NCBI GenBank assembly: GCA_030442055.1
Contig: JAUJEB010000001.1
Span: 3,162,001-3,226,000 of the forward strand
Origin: Agaribacillus aureus
GTDB taxonomy: Bacteria > Bacteroidota > Bacteroidia > Cytophagales > Cyclobacteriaceae
DNA length: 64,000 nucleotides
Direction: 5' to 3'
The translations under genes were made by a program, and so were the position numbers. How positions within the stretch are numbered: position 1 is the stretch's first letter; each line of letters starts with the position of its first letter. The notes beneath the pieces are model-generated. The model ran no database searches. It saw only the letters and a program-made list of their open reading frames with translations, and was not told the origin of the DNA. Of the stretch, positions 36,886 through 45,385 are shown piece after piece.

Positions 36886-37356
36886 ATGAAAATGAAATCC
36901 TCACCAATCCATTTTAAAGTGAAATCGCTAAAACCCTATCTATTTTTAATTGCATTATTTTTCAGCCTAAGCATTTATGCCCAGGAGCATAAGTTTAAAC
37001 GGTTTCAACAATATTGCCTGTGTGAAAGTGAGCTATATCAGGAAATAGAACAGGACAGTATATTAAATATAAACATCACAGGTGACAATGTTCTAACTAT
37101 TGACGTCGTCAGTTATAGCACCTGTTACACCCCACATTTTGGAGCCGTTAAATTTTTGAATGATACCCTGGCATTGCGCTATGGACACGAAAAATTTGAT
37201 CCTCCTTCTGGTTTCCAGGTTATCGGCCATGTAGATAATCCAAGTGGAATTGTGGAAATTCTTGATTGTGGTAGCAACTTTTTATTTGGCTTCACCATTG
37301 CAGGAATAACTGAGATACCCAATGCAATTCTGCTGAATGGGAAAAGAATAAGATGA
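36886..37356 (+). CDS. Secreted hypothetical protein
   Basis: 156 residues with a signal peptide (LFLIALFFSLSIYAQ). The mature protein is beta-rich and has four Cys (YCLCESE, YSTCYTP, ILDCGSN), possibly two disulfides. The TonB-box-like end LNGKRIR is probably coincidental. I recognise no family. It is followed after 130 bases by a second gene on the same strand. Confidence 0.55.
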   Translation: MKMKSSPIHFKVKSLKPYLFLIALFFSLSIYAQEHKFKRFQQYCLCESELYQEIEQDSILNINITGDNVLTIDVVSYSTCYTPHFGAVKFLNDTLALRYGHEKFDPPSGFQVIGHVDNPSGIVEILDCGSNFLFGFTIAGITEIPNAILLNGKRIR

Positions 37357-37486
37357 GCCTGACAATATCTGCTGATAGCTTTCCCCAGAAAGATAGTATT
37401 AATTAAGTATGCATTGAAAACAGGTATTGCAAATTGTTTTATTTCTGCTTTTATTACTTAAATAATTCAGCTTTAACATTTTTATT

Positions 37487-38137
37487 ATGAGTGAAAAGGC
37501 GCCCACAAATACAGATGAAGTTATAGATCTTCACGCATCCGAAAAGAATCCTAAAAAGAAAAAAAACTTCAAAGCGGTTTTAGGCAAGATCGGTTTGGAT
37601 ATGATCCCAGTGGTGTTCGGAATACTCATTGCTTTGTTCATTAATAATTTACGGGAAAATTACCAGGACAGAAAATTGCTTGAAGCCACTTTATCGTCCT
37701 TGTCCAAGGAATTCCAAAAAAATATAGAAGGTATCGAAAGTAACCGCCAGCGTTTAACGCAGCTGTCGGATACGCTTCGGCATTACAGAGAGGAAGAGAT
37801 GTACAGTATTTTTGATCTTGCCGCAAAAGCCGATGGTGTAGGTTTGGCGGAAATTTATTCTATCAACTGGCAGATTTCCCTTAATAACAACAGCCTTCGA
37901 CTTTTAAATGTCCAGACCATCCATCTCTTATCAAAAATTGACGAGAAACACAAGGAATTAAATGAGCAGGCATCAATCATTTATCCGATCGTTTACGGTC
38001 CCCCTTTCTTCCAAAAAGGAAAAGAGGGATTAGCATACAGAAAGGGCTTTGAGATTTGGCTCACGGCCTACATTGGGAATGAAAAGGAGCTGCTGACCCT
38101 TTATGAAGATTTTGAGAAAGCTGTGGCTGATCAATAG
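37487..38137 (+). CDS. Single-pass membrane protein, DUF6090-like
   Basis: 216 residues. A basic N-terminal tail (about 1-35, Lys-rich) precedes one membrane helix (MIPVVFGILIALFINNLREN), followed by a helical, Gln/Lys-rich periplasmic or cytoplasmic domain (about 65-216) with coiled-coil potential. This recalls the Bacteroidota DUF6090 family, small one-helix proteins of unknown role with a helix followed by NN(W/L)xE. The match is by eye. It converges on the GNAT gene, 53 bases away. Confidence 0.5.
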   Translation: MSEKAPTNTDEVIDLHASEKNPKKKKNFKAVLGKIGLDMIPVVFGILIALFINNLRENYQDRKLLEATLSSLSKEFQKNIEGIESNRQRLTQLSDTLRHYREEEMYSIFDLAAKADGVGLAEIYSINWQISLNNNSLRLLNVQTIHLLSKIDEKHKELNEQASIIYPIVYGPPFFQKGKEGLAYRKGFEIWLTAYIGNEKELLTLYEDFEKAVADQ

Positions 38138-38190
38138 TGATATGCAGTATTCCCATCTTTGCCCGGATCTTTAAATGCAAATCGCCTCGC

Positions 38191-38619
38191 TTAAGTTTTG
38201 TCCCTTTTCATTCGCAATACTTTTTGGTTGGTATCTTCCTGAACATATGTCTTGATCACCGAAAAGTTATGCTTCTGATAAAATGGCTTGCCAAGGCCAT
38301 TTTTGTCGAAGACCTCCACCTCTAATGTCTCATGAAATTGACTCATATGATGAACCAACGACGTTCCAATGCCCTTTGAATGGTAATCCGGATGCACAAA
38401 TAAGCCCCCTATTTCATTGTTCACCATAGAAATGAATCCAACAACCCTGCCGGATACTTCATAAACCCAGGTATCTGAGTCGGGTAAGTAAATCTCGGTC
38501 ATGGCTTTTTTCACCTTGGCATTAAAATCATCATCCAGAAAAGGGTGGGCAATGGCAGCCGACATTTCCCAAATACTGATCAATTCAGGGATCTCATCCT
38601 CCTTGTATTTTCTTATCAT
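38191..38619 (-). CDS. GNAT-family N-acetyltransferase
   Basis: 142 residues, the usual GNAT length. Motif A is clear as GGLFVHPDYHSKGIGTSLVHH (acetyl-CoA pyrophosphate loop), with the preceding beta strand VGFISMVNNEIG and the later motif B region FYQKHNFSVIKTY. It would transfer an acetyl group from acetyl-CoA to an unknown amine. The gene follows the TetR gene by 25 bases on the same strand, so it probably belongs to the TetR regulon and may serve a resistance or tailoring role. Confidence 0.85.
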   Translation of the reverse strand: MIRKYKEDEIPELISIWEMSAAIAHPFLDDDFNAKVKKAMTEIYLPDSDTWVYEVSGRVVGFISMVNNEIGGLFVHPDYHSKGIGTSLVHHMSQFHETLEVEVFDKNGLGKPFYQKHNFSVIKTYVQEDTNQKVLRMKRDKT

Positions 38620-38644
38620 ATGTTTTACCAGCTTTAGGTATTTT

Positions 38645-39187
38645 CTAAATGTTTTTATACTTGTTGATTAGATGTTCTTTTAACGCTTTAAGTGGATAGT
38701 TTTCATATACCGATAAGTAATCAAGAGATACACCGTCAATTTCTGCAATAAACATGAAACTTAGTTTGGTACTTTGATCCGGATCAATGCCATCGAAAAT
38801 TTTTTTAACAGAATCCAACAACGCAGCTGACCGCTCCTTTATATGATGACTCAACAGCTTCCTGGTCGAGGGTTGAAACATGAGGTTCAGATTCAATTGA
38901 AAGAATAATTTGTCATGCTCCAGTTGGGAAAATATGTTCTCAATCAGCTTTACTAATTGATTTTCAGGCGGCTCATTGGGTACGGACTTGTTCATCTCCA
39001 ACATACTTTTGGTAGTTTGGACAAATATCTCCTGTAAAATTTCATCCTTTGAATTGAAATGGTGATATACCAATCCCTTTGATACGCCGGCAGCCTTACA
39101 AATATTATCGACGGAAGTCTTGTCGAAACCCTGCTCGGCAAAAAGCCTGGTGGCTACTTCAATCACCGTACTCTTTTTATCTTTCAT
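38645..39187 (-). CDS. TetR-family transcriptional repressor
   Basis: 180 residues. The N-terminal helix-turn-helix is typical (AEQGFDKTSVDNICKAAGV, then KGLVYHHFNSKDEIL). The C-terminal ligand domain is helical and unassigned. A 38-bp palindrome begins seven bases upstream of the start codon, suggesting autoregulation. It leads into the GNAT gene 25 bases later. Strong family call; ligand unknown. Confidence 0.92.
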   Translation of the reverse strand: MKDKKSTVIEVATRLFAEQGFDKTSVDNICKAAGVSKGLVYHHFNSKDEILQEIFVQTTKSMLEMNKSVPNEPPENQLVKLIENIFSQLEHDKLFFQLNLNLMFQPSTRKLLSHHIKERSAALLDSVKKIFDGIDPDQSTKLSFMFIAEIDGVSLDYLSVYENYPLKALKEHLINKYKNI

Positions 39188-39193
39188 TGTTAA

Positions 39194-39231
39194 ATATATT
39201 TACAGACTGACTAGTCGGTCTGTAAATATAT
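39194..39231. promoter_or_regulatory. 38-bp near-perfect palindrome, likely TetR operator
   Basis: Arms ATATATTTACAGAC and GTCTGTAAATATAT surround the centre TGACTAGTCG. All positions pair over 19 base pairs except one (T39208 against G39217). It lies 7 bases before the TetR gene start and no other gene start is near, so it is best read as the autoregulatory TetR operator and core promoter. Confidence 0.8.
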
Positions 39232-39271
39232 GTTTTTTTTTGAACAGATAAAATGCCCGGGAGATAAATGG

Positions 39272-39295
39272 GCCGGATATTATTGAATATCCGGC
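39272..39295 (-). terminator. Hairpin after the anti-sigma gene
   Basis: A perfect 9-base stem, GCCGGATAT (39272-39280) with ATATCCGGC (39287-39295), with loop TATTGA. It lies 43 bases after the stop of the minus-strand anti-sigma gene and is a good terminator stem, although the T-tract is weak (CCCATTTAT). Confidence 0.55.
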
Positions 39296-39338
39296 ACCGA
39301 CCCATTGATGCAGTGTAGTTTTATCACAGAAAACATGC

Positions 39339-39788
39339 TCAAACCTGTTTCCTCCGCTTTCTTCCCAACCAATGGTCAAAAAAGTACAATAACCAAAAAC
39401 CTGCTGCCATCGCAAGAAATGTCAGATTCCATTGATTAATCATTAACCGGTAACTGTTGTTTTCTTCAAAGGACGAGGTATACCAATAAACTATCATAAC
39501 CAAAGCCATGGAAACCGCCACCAGCAATCCTCCACTAATAACCCGTGTCCAGAACAGGCTTGTCCGGTCTAATTTTTTGTTTCGTTCAATGATTTCAACT
39601 ATATTTTTGGCAAACCGCATGGAAGGGCGTTTGTACTCAAGTGATTTTAATTGTTCATGCATCCTAAGCGCCTGGTTATATCGCAGCTGACAGGATTCAC
39701 ACACTTTCAGGTGATTGATTTCTTCCAGATTTTGTTTGTTTGGATCGTACAATAATCCGGAGATCTGTTCGTCTGTGAGATGTTCCAT
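39339..39788 (-). CDS. Zinc-finger anti-sigma factor
   Basis: About 149 residues from the ATG at 39788, which lies one base past the sigma stop; an ATG at 39803, overlapping the sigma gene by 14 bases, is an alternative. The N-terminus has the anti-sigma zinc-binding pattern H-x3-C-x2-C (NHLKVCESCQLRY) and two membrane helices follow in the second half (VISGGLLVAVSMALVMIVYW and LTFLAMAAGFWLLYFFDHWL). It should hold the upstream sigma factor at the membrane and release it on an envelope signal. A hairpin terminator follows at 39272-39295. Confidence 0.8.
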   Translation of the reverse strand: MEHLTDEQISGLLYDPNKQNLEEINHLKVCESCQLRYNQALRMHEQLKSLEYKRPSMRFAKNIVEIIERNKKLDRTSLFWTRVISGGLLVAVSMALVMIVYWYTSSFEENNSYRLMINQWNLTFLAMAAGFWLLYFFDHWLGRKRRKQV

Positions 39789-39789
39789 T

Positions 39790-40347
39790 TTATAGCTTTT
39801 CATTAGGCTTCACATTTTGTTTTAATGCCAACACTCTTCGCATTTCTATTCTGGACCTGTGAAGTTGAATTTTCACATTACTTTCCGATAAATCCAGCAA
39901 AGCTGCAATTTCCTTCACAGGCATGTCTTCCTGATAATAAAGATTAATGATGGCCCGCGATTGAGGTGGCAATATTTGCAGCGACTTTTCCAGTAATTCC
40001 GATGCTTCCAAATCTCCTGCCCCGGTACTATTGACATCTCCGGGCATTTCTTTTACCTCATCGAACCCTACCTGAATGACTTTTTTCTTTCTTACATAAT
40101 CAATTGCCCTCAAATAAGCTATTTTCATCAACCACTGGGGGAATTTCGACTCATCCTTTAGGTTGTGAAGCCCCCTGTAACATTTTAGAAAAACATCCTG
40201 GGAAGCCTCCTCCGCCTCTTCGCGATTGCCTATTATCCGAAAGCACATAGTAAACACCTTGTGCTCAAATAATTGAATTAAACTTTGAAAGTGAGTAGAT
40301 GACCCATTTTTTTTAATGGCCGAAATATGATCCCGAAAGTCAGTCAT
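39790..40347 (-). CDS. ECF RNA polymerase sigma factor
   Basis: 185 residues. Region 2 is visible as FEHKVFTMCFRIIGNREEAEEASQDVFLKC and region 4 as LPPQSRAIINLYYQEDMPVKEIAALLDLSES with NVKIQLHRSRIEMRR. It is a RpoE-like ECF factor in an operon with the zinc-finger anti-sigma gene. The divergent small membrane protein gene at 40484 is a likely target. The intergenic region contains two dyads, including GTTACAA-N19-TTGTAAC. Confidence 0.92.
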   Translation of the reverse strand: MTDFRDHISAIKKNGSSTHFQSLIQLFEHKVFTMCFRIIGNREEAEEASQDVFLKCYRGLHNLKDESKFPQWLMKIAYLRAIDYVRKKKVIQVGFDEVKEMPGDVNSTGAGDLEASELLEKSLQILPPQSRAIINLYYQEDMPVKEIAALLDLSESNVKIQLHRSRIEMRRVLALKQNVKPNEKL

Positions 40348-40380
40348 ATATATACATAGACGCGCGGCGACCTTTTGTTA

Positions 40381-40447
40381 GTTACAACACGATAAAATTT
40401 AACGCATTGTAACCGATGGCATTAAGGCACCCGTCAATATAATTGAC
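40381..40447. promoter_or_regulatory. Two dyads in the divergent sigma / DUF6249 intergenic region
   Basis: GTTACAA (40381-40387) and TTGTAAC (40407-40413) form a perfect 7-base inverted repeat. A second dyad, GTCAAT-ATA-ATTGAC, lies at 40433-40447. They lie between the ECF sigma start and the small membrane protein start and probably belong to the shared promoter. The second might contain a sigma-recognition element. Confidence 0.35.
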
Positions 40448-40483
40448 AGCGCAATAAACATTTTAAAACTGAAAACATTTATT

Positions 40484-40825
40484 ATGACACTAATAGCATT
40501 CCCATTGATATTTTTAACAGCGGTGATACTGGTTGTGTCACTTATTTACATCATCTCCACCAACCGGAGTAAGGAAAAACTTGCCTTAATAGAAAAGGGG
40601 CTGGATCCTAATGAATATATAAAAGACCGGTTTTTTCTTAATGCCGTAAAAGTGGGAATGACCATGGTTGGCATTGGGCTGGGCTTTCTAATCGCGGTTT
40701 TGGTCGATGAATATCTACTCGTGGATATCGACAATCCCGGAATCTATCCCGCCGCTATCTTTTCGATGGCCGGGATCAGTTTGATTATTTACTACGTCGT
40801 TTTCAAGTCAAAGGAAGCCAGCTAA
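40484..40825 (+). CDS. DUF6249-like small membrane protein
   Basis: 113 residues with three membrane helices (IFLTAVILVVSLIYIIS, VGMTMVGIGLGFLIAVLVD and AIFSMAGISLIIYYVVF) and the short motif KEKLALIEKGLDPNEY between helices 1 and 2, as in DUF6249 proteins that Bacteroidota carry next to ECF sigma/anti-sigma pairs. It is transcribed divergently from that pair and probably forms part of its regulon. Function unknown. Confidence 0.7.
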   Translation: MTLIAFPLIFLTAVILVVSLIYIISTNRSKEKLALIEKGLDPNEYIKDRFFLNAVKVGMTMVGIGLGFLIAVLVDEYLLVDIDNPGIYPAAIFSMAGISLIIYYVVFKSKEAS

Positions 40826-40928
40826 GAACTCGCTTAAGTCATCAACTATTAATAGATCTTCTCCCGTCAAATCCAATTGGTCGGGTTGATGGGAGTGGTC
40901 TGCCCACACCAAATAAAAATCTGACACT

Positions 40929-42305
40929 ATGATCATCAAACGATTAAAAAACTTTCGATCGATATTACTTTATCTTGGCGCTTTGTACGCCGTGAATGTC
41001 TCTGCTCAATCAAATTTTAAAAATAAAAACTGGAAACAATACACAGATGTGGCGGAAGTTGGATTTTCTGCTAACGCATTGAACCTCCTGCGAAAAAAAT
41101 TAGACAGCAGTCAAACCGCCTCGTTTCTCGTGGTTTTTCAAGGCCATATTCTTTTCTCACACGGCGAGAATACCAGGAAGTTCATGCTCCATTCTATTCG
41201 AAAGAGCATTATGAATGCCATGATCGGTATTGCGATTGAAAATGGAACAATGCGTCTCGATCAAACACTCAAAGCGTTAGGTATTAATGACATCGGCCAA
41301 CTGTCAGATCTCGAAAGAGAAGCCACGCTAAAAGACTTGCTTTCTGCACGGTCGGGCGTTTATCATCCATCTGCCTACGCAACCAGGGGAATGATCAAAA
41401 ACCTGCCGGAACGGGGAAGTCATGATCCGGGCACATTTTGGTATTACAATAATTGGGATTTTAATGTATTGCTTACGATTTACGAGCAGCAAACCGGCAA
41501 GAAATTTTTTGAAGCCTTTTATGAAGAGATCGCCAAGCCCATAGGCATGGAAGATTTTGAACTTTCAGATGGCTACTACAGATTGGAAGCAGATAAATCA
41601 ATGCATCCGGCTTATTTGTTTAGAATGTCGACCAGAGACATGGCAAGATTTGGTCAGCTGTATCTTCAAAAAGGAAGGTGGAACAACCAGCAGTTAATAG
41701 CTGCGGATTGGATTGAACAAAGTACCCAACCTGTCACAACCGACCTCCGTGATTTTAGTGTCAGGGGCGGCTACGGTTTCTTGTGGTGGGTGTCAACCAT
41801 CAATCATCAAAAAATGTACAATGCCAGCGGATCCGGAGGCCACAAGATCATTGTCCTTCCTGAAAGCGGCATGGTGATAGTACACAGGGTAAATACGTAT
41901 GAAAATAAAAAGGTATCCGAAGATCATATCCATGAATTGGTATCGCTGGTACTAAATGCACGGACCCGTTCGGAAAAGATCAACACCGGGCCCAGGTTAT
42001 ATACTTATACGCCTCCGGCAAAAGTTTTCAAAACTTCCTACCACCAGTCAATGGACCGGTACCTGGGAACCTATAAACATAAATTTCTGGGAAAGATGAC
42101 TATCAAAAAGGAGCCTGCCGGATATGTGCTGGAGAATGGTGTGGGCATTTTTAAATTGTATCCGGCATCGGATAGTACTTTTATTCCTGGAGACATTGAA
42201 AATTTGATTGTAATGGAAAAAGCACTGGAAACTACCAAAAGATACACTATTGAAGCCAAATTTGGCTCGGGTAATCCTATGAGCCGCATTATTTTTTATT
42301 ATTGA
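40929..42305 (+). CDS. Secreted serine hydrolase, beta-lactamase family class C-like
   Basis: 458 residues with a signal region (ILLYLGALYAVNVSAQ). The catalytic S-x-x-K is SIRK in LHSIRKSIMN and the Tyr motif is YYNN (FWYYNNWDFN). A GSGGHKI motif near residue 300 fits the third KTG-type box with His replacing Lys. This is the broad class C beta-lactamase/esterase/DD-peptidase superfamily; true beta-lactamase activity is not implied. About 100 C-terminal residues form a beta domain of unknown role. Monocistronic. Confidence 0.82.
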   Translation: MIIKRLKNFRSILLYLGALYAVNVSAQSNFKNKNWKQYTDVAEVGFSANALNLLRKKLDSSQTASFLVVFQGHILFSHGENTRKFMLHSIRKSIMNAMIGIAIENGTMRLDQTLKALGINDIGQLSDLEREATLKDLLSARSGVYHPSAYATRGMIKNLPERGSHDPGTFWYYNNWDFNVLLTIYEQQTGKKFFEAFYEEIAKPIGMEDFELSDGYYRLEADKSMHPAYLFRMSTRDMARFGQLYLQKGRWNNQQLIAADWIEQSTQPVTTDLRDFSVRGGYGFLWWVSTINHQKMYNASGSGGHKIIVLPESGMVIVHRVNTYENKKVSEDHIHELVSLVLNARTRSEKINTGPRLYTYTPPAKVFKTSYHQSMDRYLGTYKHKFLGKMTIKKEPAGYVLENGVGIFKLYPASDSTFIPGDIENLIVMEKALETTKRYTIEAKFGSGNPMSRIIFYY

Positions 42306-42424
42306 AGGCTAGTCTCAAAGCTGGAACTCCTTTTTCAAAGAATTACTGTTTGAATAAGGCTTTCATGTCGGGGGCTCACAAGCTTTCCTTGCAAGATTTA
42401 CTTTTACGTTTTTACAAATAGTTA

Positions 42425-43270
42425 TTATTCAATTTCTATATTGGTGGCACTCGTTAAATATCCTAGTGATTGTAAAAACTTATCAGCTTCTAAAACGGTT
42501 TTCTTGTAATATTCAATATTCTTATAATTGAAGAATCCATGGCTCTCTCCTTCATATAATCTGAGCTCACATCTACTTCCGATTTTTTCCATCACTTTTT
42601 TATAATATTCGGCAGTTTCAACGGGTATCAAAACATCATTGGTTCCAAGAAAGACAATTGTTGGTGGTGCTCCTTTATCTAAATTATGAAGTGGTGAAAA
42701 ATTTTTGTATTCATCGCCAATTCTCTCAAAACCATAACCGCCAGGGCCATTATCAATAACTGGATTGAAAAGCACCAATGCATTTGGGATACAACTTAAG
42801 GACAAATCATCAGTAGGGTCATTGTAGCCTTTGATAAATGCAGTTGCCGCAGCAAGATGTCCACCGGCTGAGCCACCGGAAGCTATAATTTTAGTTTTGT
42901 CAATATTAAAATTCGCAGCATTTTTCCTGATAAATCTAATGGCAGATTTGGCATCCTCGAGTGACTCAAAGGGAGTTGTTTTGTGCTTGCTTTCAGTTCG
43001 ATAATCAGCAAGAAAACAAACAAGGCCTCTTTTGGAAAAATATTTCGCATGATTCAGGAAGTGATATCTATTTCCTCCTTTCCAGCCTCCACCAAAAAAG
43101 AAAACCATGGCTGGATAAGTTTTTGAGGAATCAAGCTGTTTGGGATAATATACTTCCAGGAATAATTTTGTCGTATCAAGCTGTTTATATAAAAACTGTT
43201 CTTGTGCGGCACAAATGAAATTACTTAAAATAATACCTGTTATTAAAGTAATTAGTTTTTTTGAAATCAT
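42425..43270 (-). CDS. Secreted alpha/beta hydrolase (esterase/BD-FAE-like)
   Basis: About 281 residues. The ATG at 43270 is preferred to 43342 because it opens a signal peptide (LITLITGIILSNFICAAQ). The oxyanion motif is FFFGGGWKGG, the nucleophile elbow is GGSAGG (Ser near residue 145), an acid is in LGTNDVLIP and a His in ESHGFFNY, giving a complete triad. The BD-FAE/esterase-lipase family is typical of acetyl or feruloyl esterases. The gene lies in a low-GC segment and stands without an obvious operon partner. Confidence 0.82.
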   Translation of the reverse strand: MISKKLITLITGIILSNFICAAQEQFLYKQLDTTKLFLEVYYPKQLDSSKTYPAMVFFFGGGWKGGNRYHFLNHAKYFSKRGLVCFLADYRTESKHKTTPFESLEDAKSAIRFIRKNAANFNIDKTKIIASGGSAGGHLAAATAFIKGYNDPTDDLSLSCIPNALVLFNPVIDNGPGGYGFERIGDEYKNFSPLHNLDKGAPPTIVFLGTNDVLIPVETAEYYKKVMEKIGSRCELRLYEGESHGFFNYKNIEYYKKTVLEADKFLQSLGYLTSATNIEIE

Positions 43271-43474
43271 TGGCTGTTTCCTGATTTTCCTGATGACATT
43301 AATAAAAACGCAGGGAATAAATGGTCCCTTGCTTTTCTTCACCCACCGGCGGCAGCGTTTTTTAAATTTATTAATAATAGCTGACTTTCCTAAGACTTGA
43401 AATGTTTCATGACCGATATTACAATTTCCCAGGTCAAATTGAAGCTAAATCACAGCCCACAAAAATTTCAGAAA

Positions 43475-44140
43475 TTAATGAAAGAAATATGTCACATTCA
43501 ACTTTAAGACAGTATGCCTCCATTCATATTTATCAGTAGGATGATTATCCGGCCGAACAGTAGAAATGCTTGCGTTTACTCCCAGGTCAACGATTACATC
43601 ATCCAGTTTGTATCCTATCAATGCAATATAACCAAAATCAGATCCCTTCATTTGAAATCCTGGTTCTCCTGGATTATAAGCGCTGCCAAATACAATTGAT
43701 TGACTAGTTTCCGGATCACCGCTGTCCTTGTGCACAGACTTTCCTGAAAGCGCCTGGCCATAGTAGATGCCACCGGTTAAAATAAACCCGTTATCATCAC
43801 CAAAATCGAGACTAAAGGCTATGGGCACTTCTACGAATGATAATTTAAATGTCTGTTGACCAGTAGTTATGTCCCTAAATCCGTCCCAATATTGAAAATT
43901 TTTTTGAGTGCCTTTTCTAGTGTATCTCAAACCAATTCTGGCATTAAGATGCTCCGTTAATTTAGTTTCTGAAAGAACGCCAAGGCCGTATGAAGGTTTC
44001 AACACATGATCCATGTTTTCAGCAAGAGGTATGACCATCTCACTCACGCCAAGACTTGAGCTAATACCCCATCTGAATTCCTGGGCAGATCCGTTGAAAA
44101 TGAGAATTAACTGGATAAAAAAGGTTAAAAAGTATTTCAT
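43475..44140 (-). CDS. Outer-membrane beta-barrel protein (PorT-like)
   Basis: 221 residues with a signal peptide (FLTFFIQLILIFNGSAQ). The mature protein is made of amphipathic beta strands and ends with an aromatic residue pattern (LKLNVTYFFH), typical of 8-stranded outer-membrane barrels in Bacteroidota (OmpA/PorT-like, DUF3575-like). No loop motif indicates a substrate. Confidence 0.7.
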   Translation of the reverse strand: MKYFLTFFIQLILIFNGSAQEFRWGISSSLGVSEMVIPLAENMDHVLKPSYGLGVLSETKLTEHLNARIGLRYTRKGTQKNFQYWDGFRDITTGQQTFKLSFVEVPIAFSLDFGDDNGFILTGGIYYGQALSGKSVHKDSGDPETSQSIVFGSAYNPGEPGFQMKGSDFGYIALIGYKLDDVIVDLGVNASISTVRPDNHPTDKYEWRHTVLKLNVTYFFH

Positions 44141-44905
44141 CAGGAGAAAAAATTACAAATTTTGAAAATAATAATTTATGCTACCGTCATCAATATCTCA
44201 CAAGACAGGCCGCCAGTATTGCGATACTGACCTGCTTACACACTGGATATAAAAAATTTATTGAAACAATTAAAAAATAATTCCAAATTAACCCGAAACT
44301 CCATTTTAGCATTACCAACACTTCGGGACTTTGAAATCTTAAATATCGGGTCTGTTAAGGACGGTTTTACATAATATCTTGGTTTTTTTTGACTTGGCTT
44401 GGAAACTTTACAATTATGCACCATGCCTTCATCAATCACCAAGCCTTTATACAAAAGTAAGGTTACCAATTATCTCCTTTCTGCGGCCTATTAGATTTTT
44501 ATGCCAGATCTTTTTAGCGTATGGTATGTTACAGGAAGACCTCAAAAGCCCCCAATTCAAAAAAATAATGCTAAAAATTATAGGCAATTATTGATAAATA
44601 AGCATTATGGTACATATTGGAAACGCATATCATTATTTTGAATTGATCATGGTAAATAGAAATAGCATTTGAAATAAGCATCAGGGAGTACAATCCATAG
44701 TATCGAGTCCAGGAAGACAAATGGCGTATTTAAATTAAACCTTCCATACCGACAGCAAGCATAAGGACACCGGCGCTGTTAGTATTGCTGTACCGAAATA
44801 CGAAAGAACTTTCCCGCAAAATCAAACCAGGAAAAACATCAACCGTTTTGAATAAGACAAAAATCGGCCTCTAACAACATTTTCTCTGAACTGTTAACCT
44901 CAATA
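44141..44905. other. 765-base region without supported gene
   Basis: The longest gap in the window. Two open frames (44236-44469 minus and 44379-44594 plus) are AT-rich, overlap each other and match no pattern. A compact hairpin sits at 44214-44229 (CAGTAT-TGCG-ATACTG), with further CAGG/CCTG pairing outside. It might hold a structured RNA or remnant sequence; I cannot assign it. Confidence 0.45.
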
Positions 44906-45385
44906 CTATCGATTACTGTCAGATAGCTTATTCAAGACATGTGTCAGATCGGAGGCAGACATGAACTGATTATACTGAAAGACGATTTCATTCCTGGCAT
45001 TCAGGAAACAGAGTGTCGGATAAGATACTTTATTGTCAACTGTGCCGAGTTGTTCTGCTAATTCGTGAATGCCGGTATTGTTGCCCGAGGGTTTATAGCT
45101 AAATATATGTCCCCCTATTTCAATGTTCCGCTTTTCCTCTGCATTCAAATCAATAAAATAATATTTATCATTTAATAAAGCAGCTACCTTTTTATTGGTA
45201 AATGTGGTATTTTCCATAGCTGCACAATATTTACACCAATCGGTATGAATAAAAACGGCTACCAGCCTTTGGTTTTCATGCTGGAGACTATCCAACTGCT
45301 CGAACTGGAAGGTTTTAAGCTGGCCGTATCCCTGCTGAATACCTAATACCAGGATCAATAACATCAATTGTATAAATCTGTTCAT
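44906..45385 (-). CDS. Periplasmic thioredoxin-fold protein
   Basis: 159 residues with a signal peptide (LMLLILVLGIQQGYGQ). The redox centre is CKYC in HTDWCKYCAAMENTTF, and the cis-Pro region is SYPTLCFLN. The fold is a thioredoxin domain of the DUF255-like/TlpA type. Its ATGA start overlaps the stop of the TonB receptor gene, so the two are co-translated. It may keep the receptor, or an imported metal carrier protein, in the right redox state. Direction (reductase or isomerase) unknown. Confidence 0.85.
   Translation of the reverse strand: MNRFIQLMLLILVLGIQQGYGQLKTFQFEQLDSLQHENQRLVAVFIHTDWCKYCAAMENTTFTNKKVAALLNDKYYFIDLNAEEKRNIEIGGHIFSYKPSGNNTGIHELAEQLGTVDNKVSYPTLCFLNARNEIVFQYNQFMSASDLTHVLNKLSDSNR

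Noticed and set aside
44236-44594. Overlapping 77- and 71-codon frames in the 765-base gap
   Set aside because: AT-rich, on opposite strands over the same bases, without recognisable pattern.
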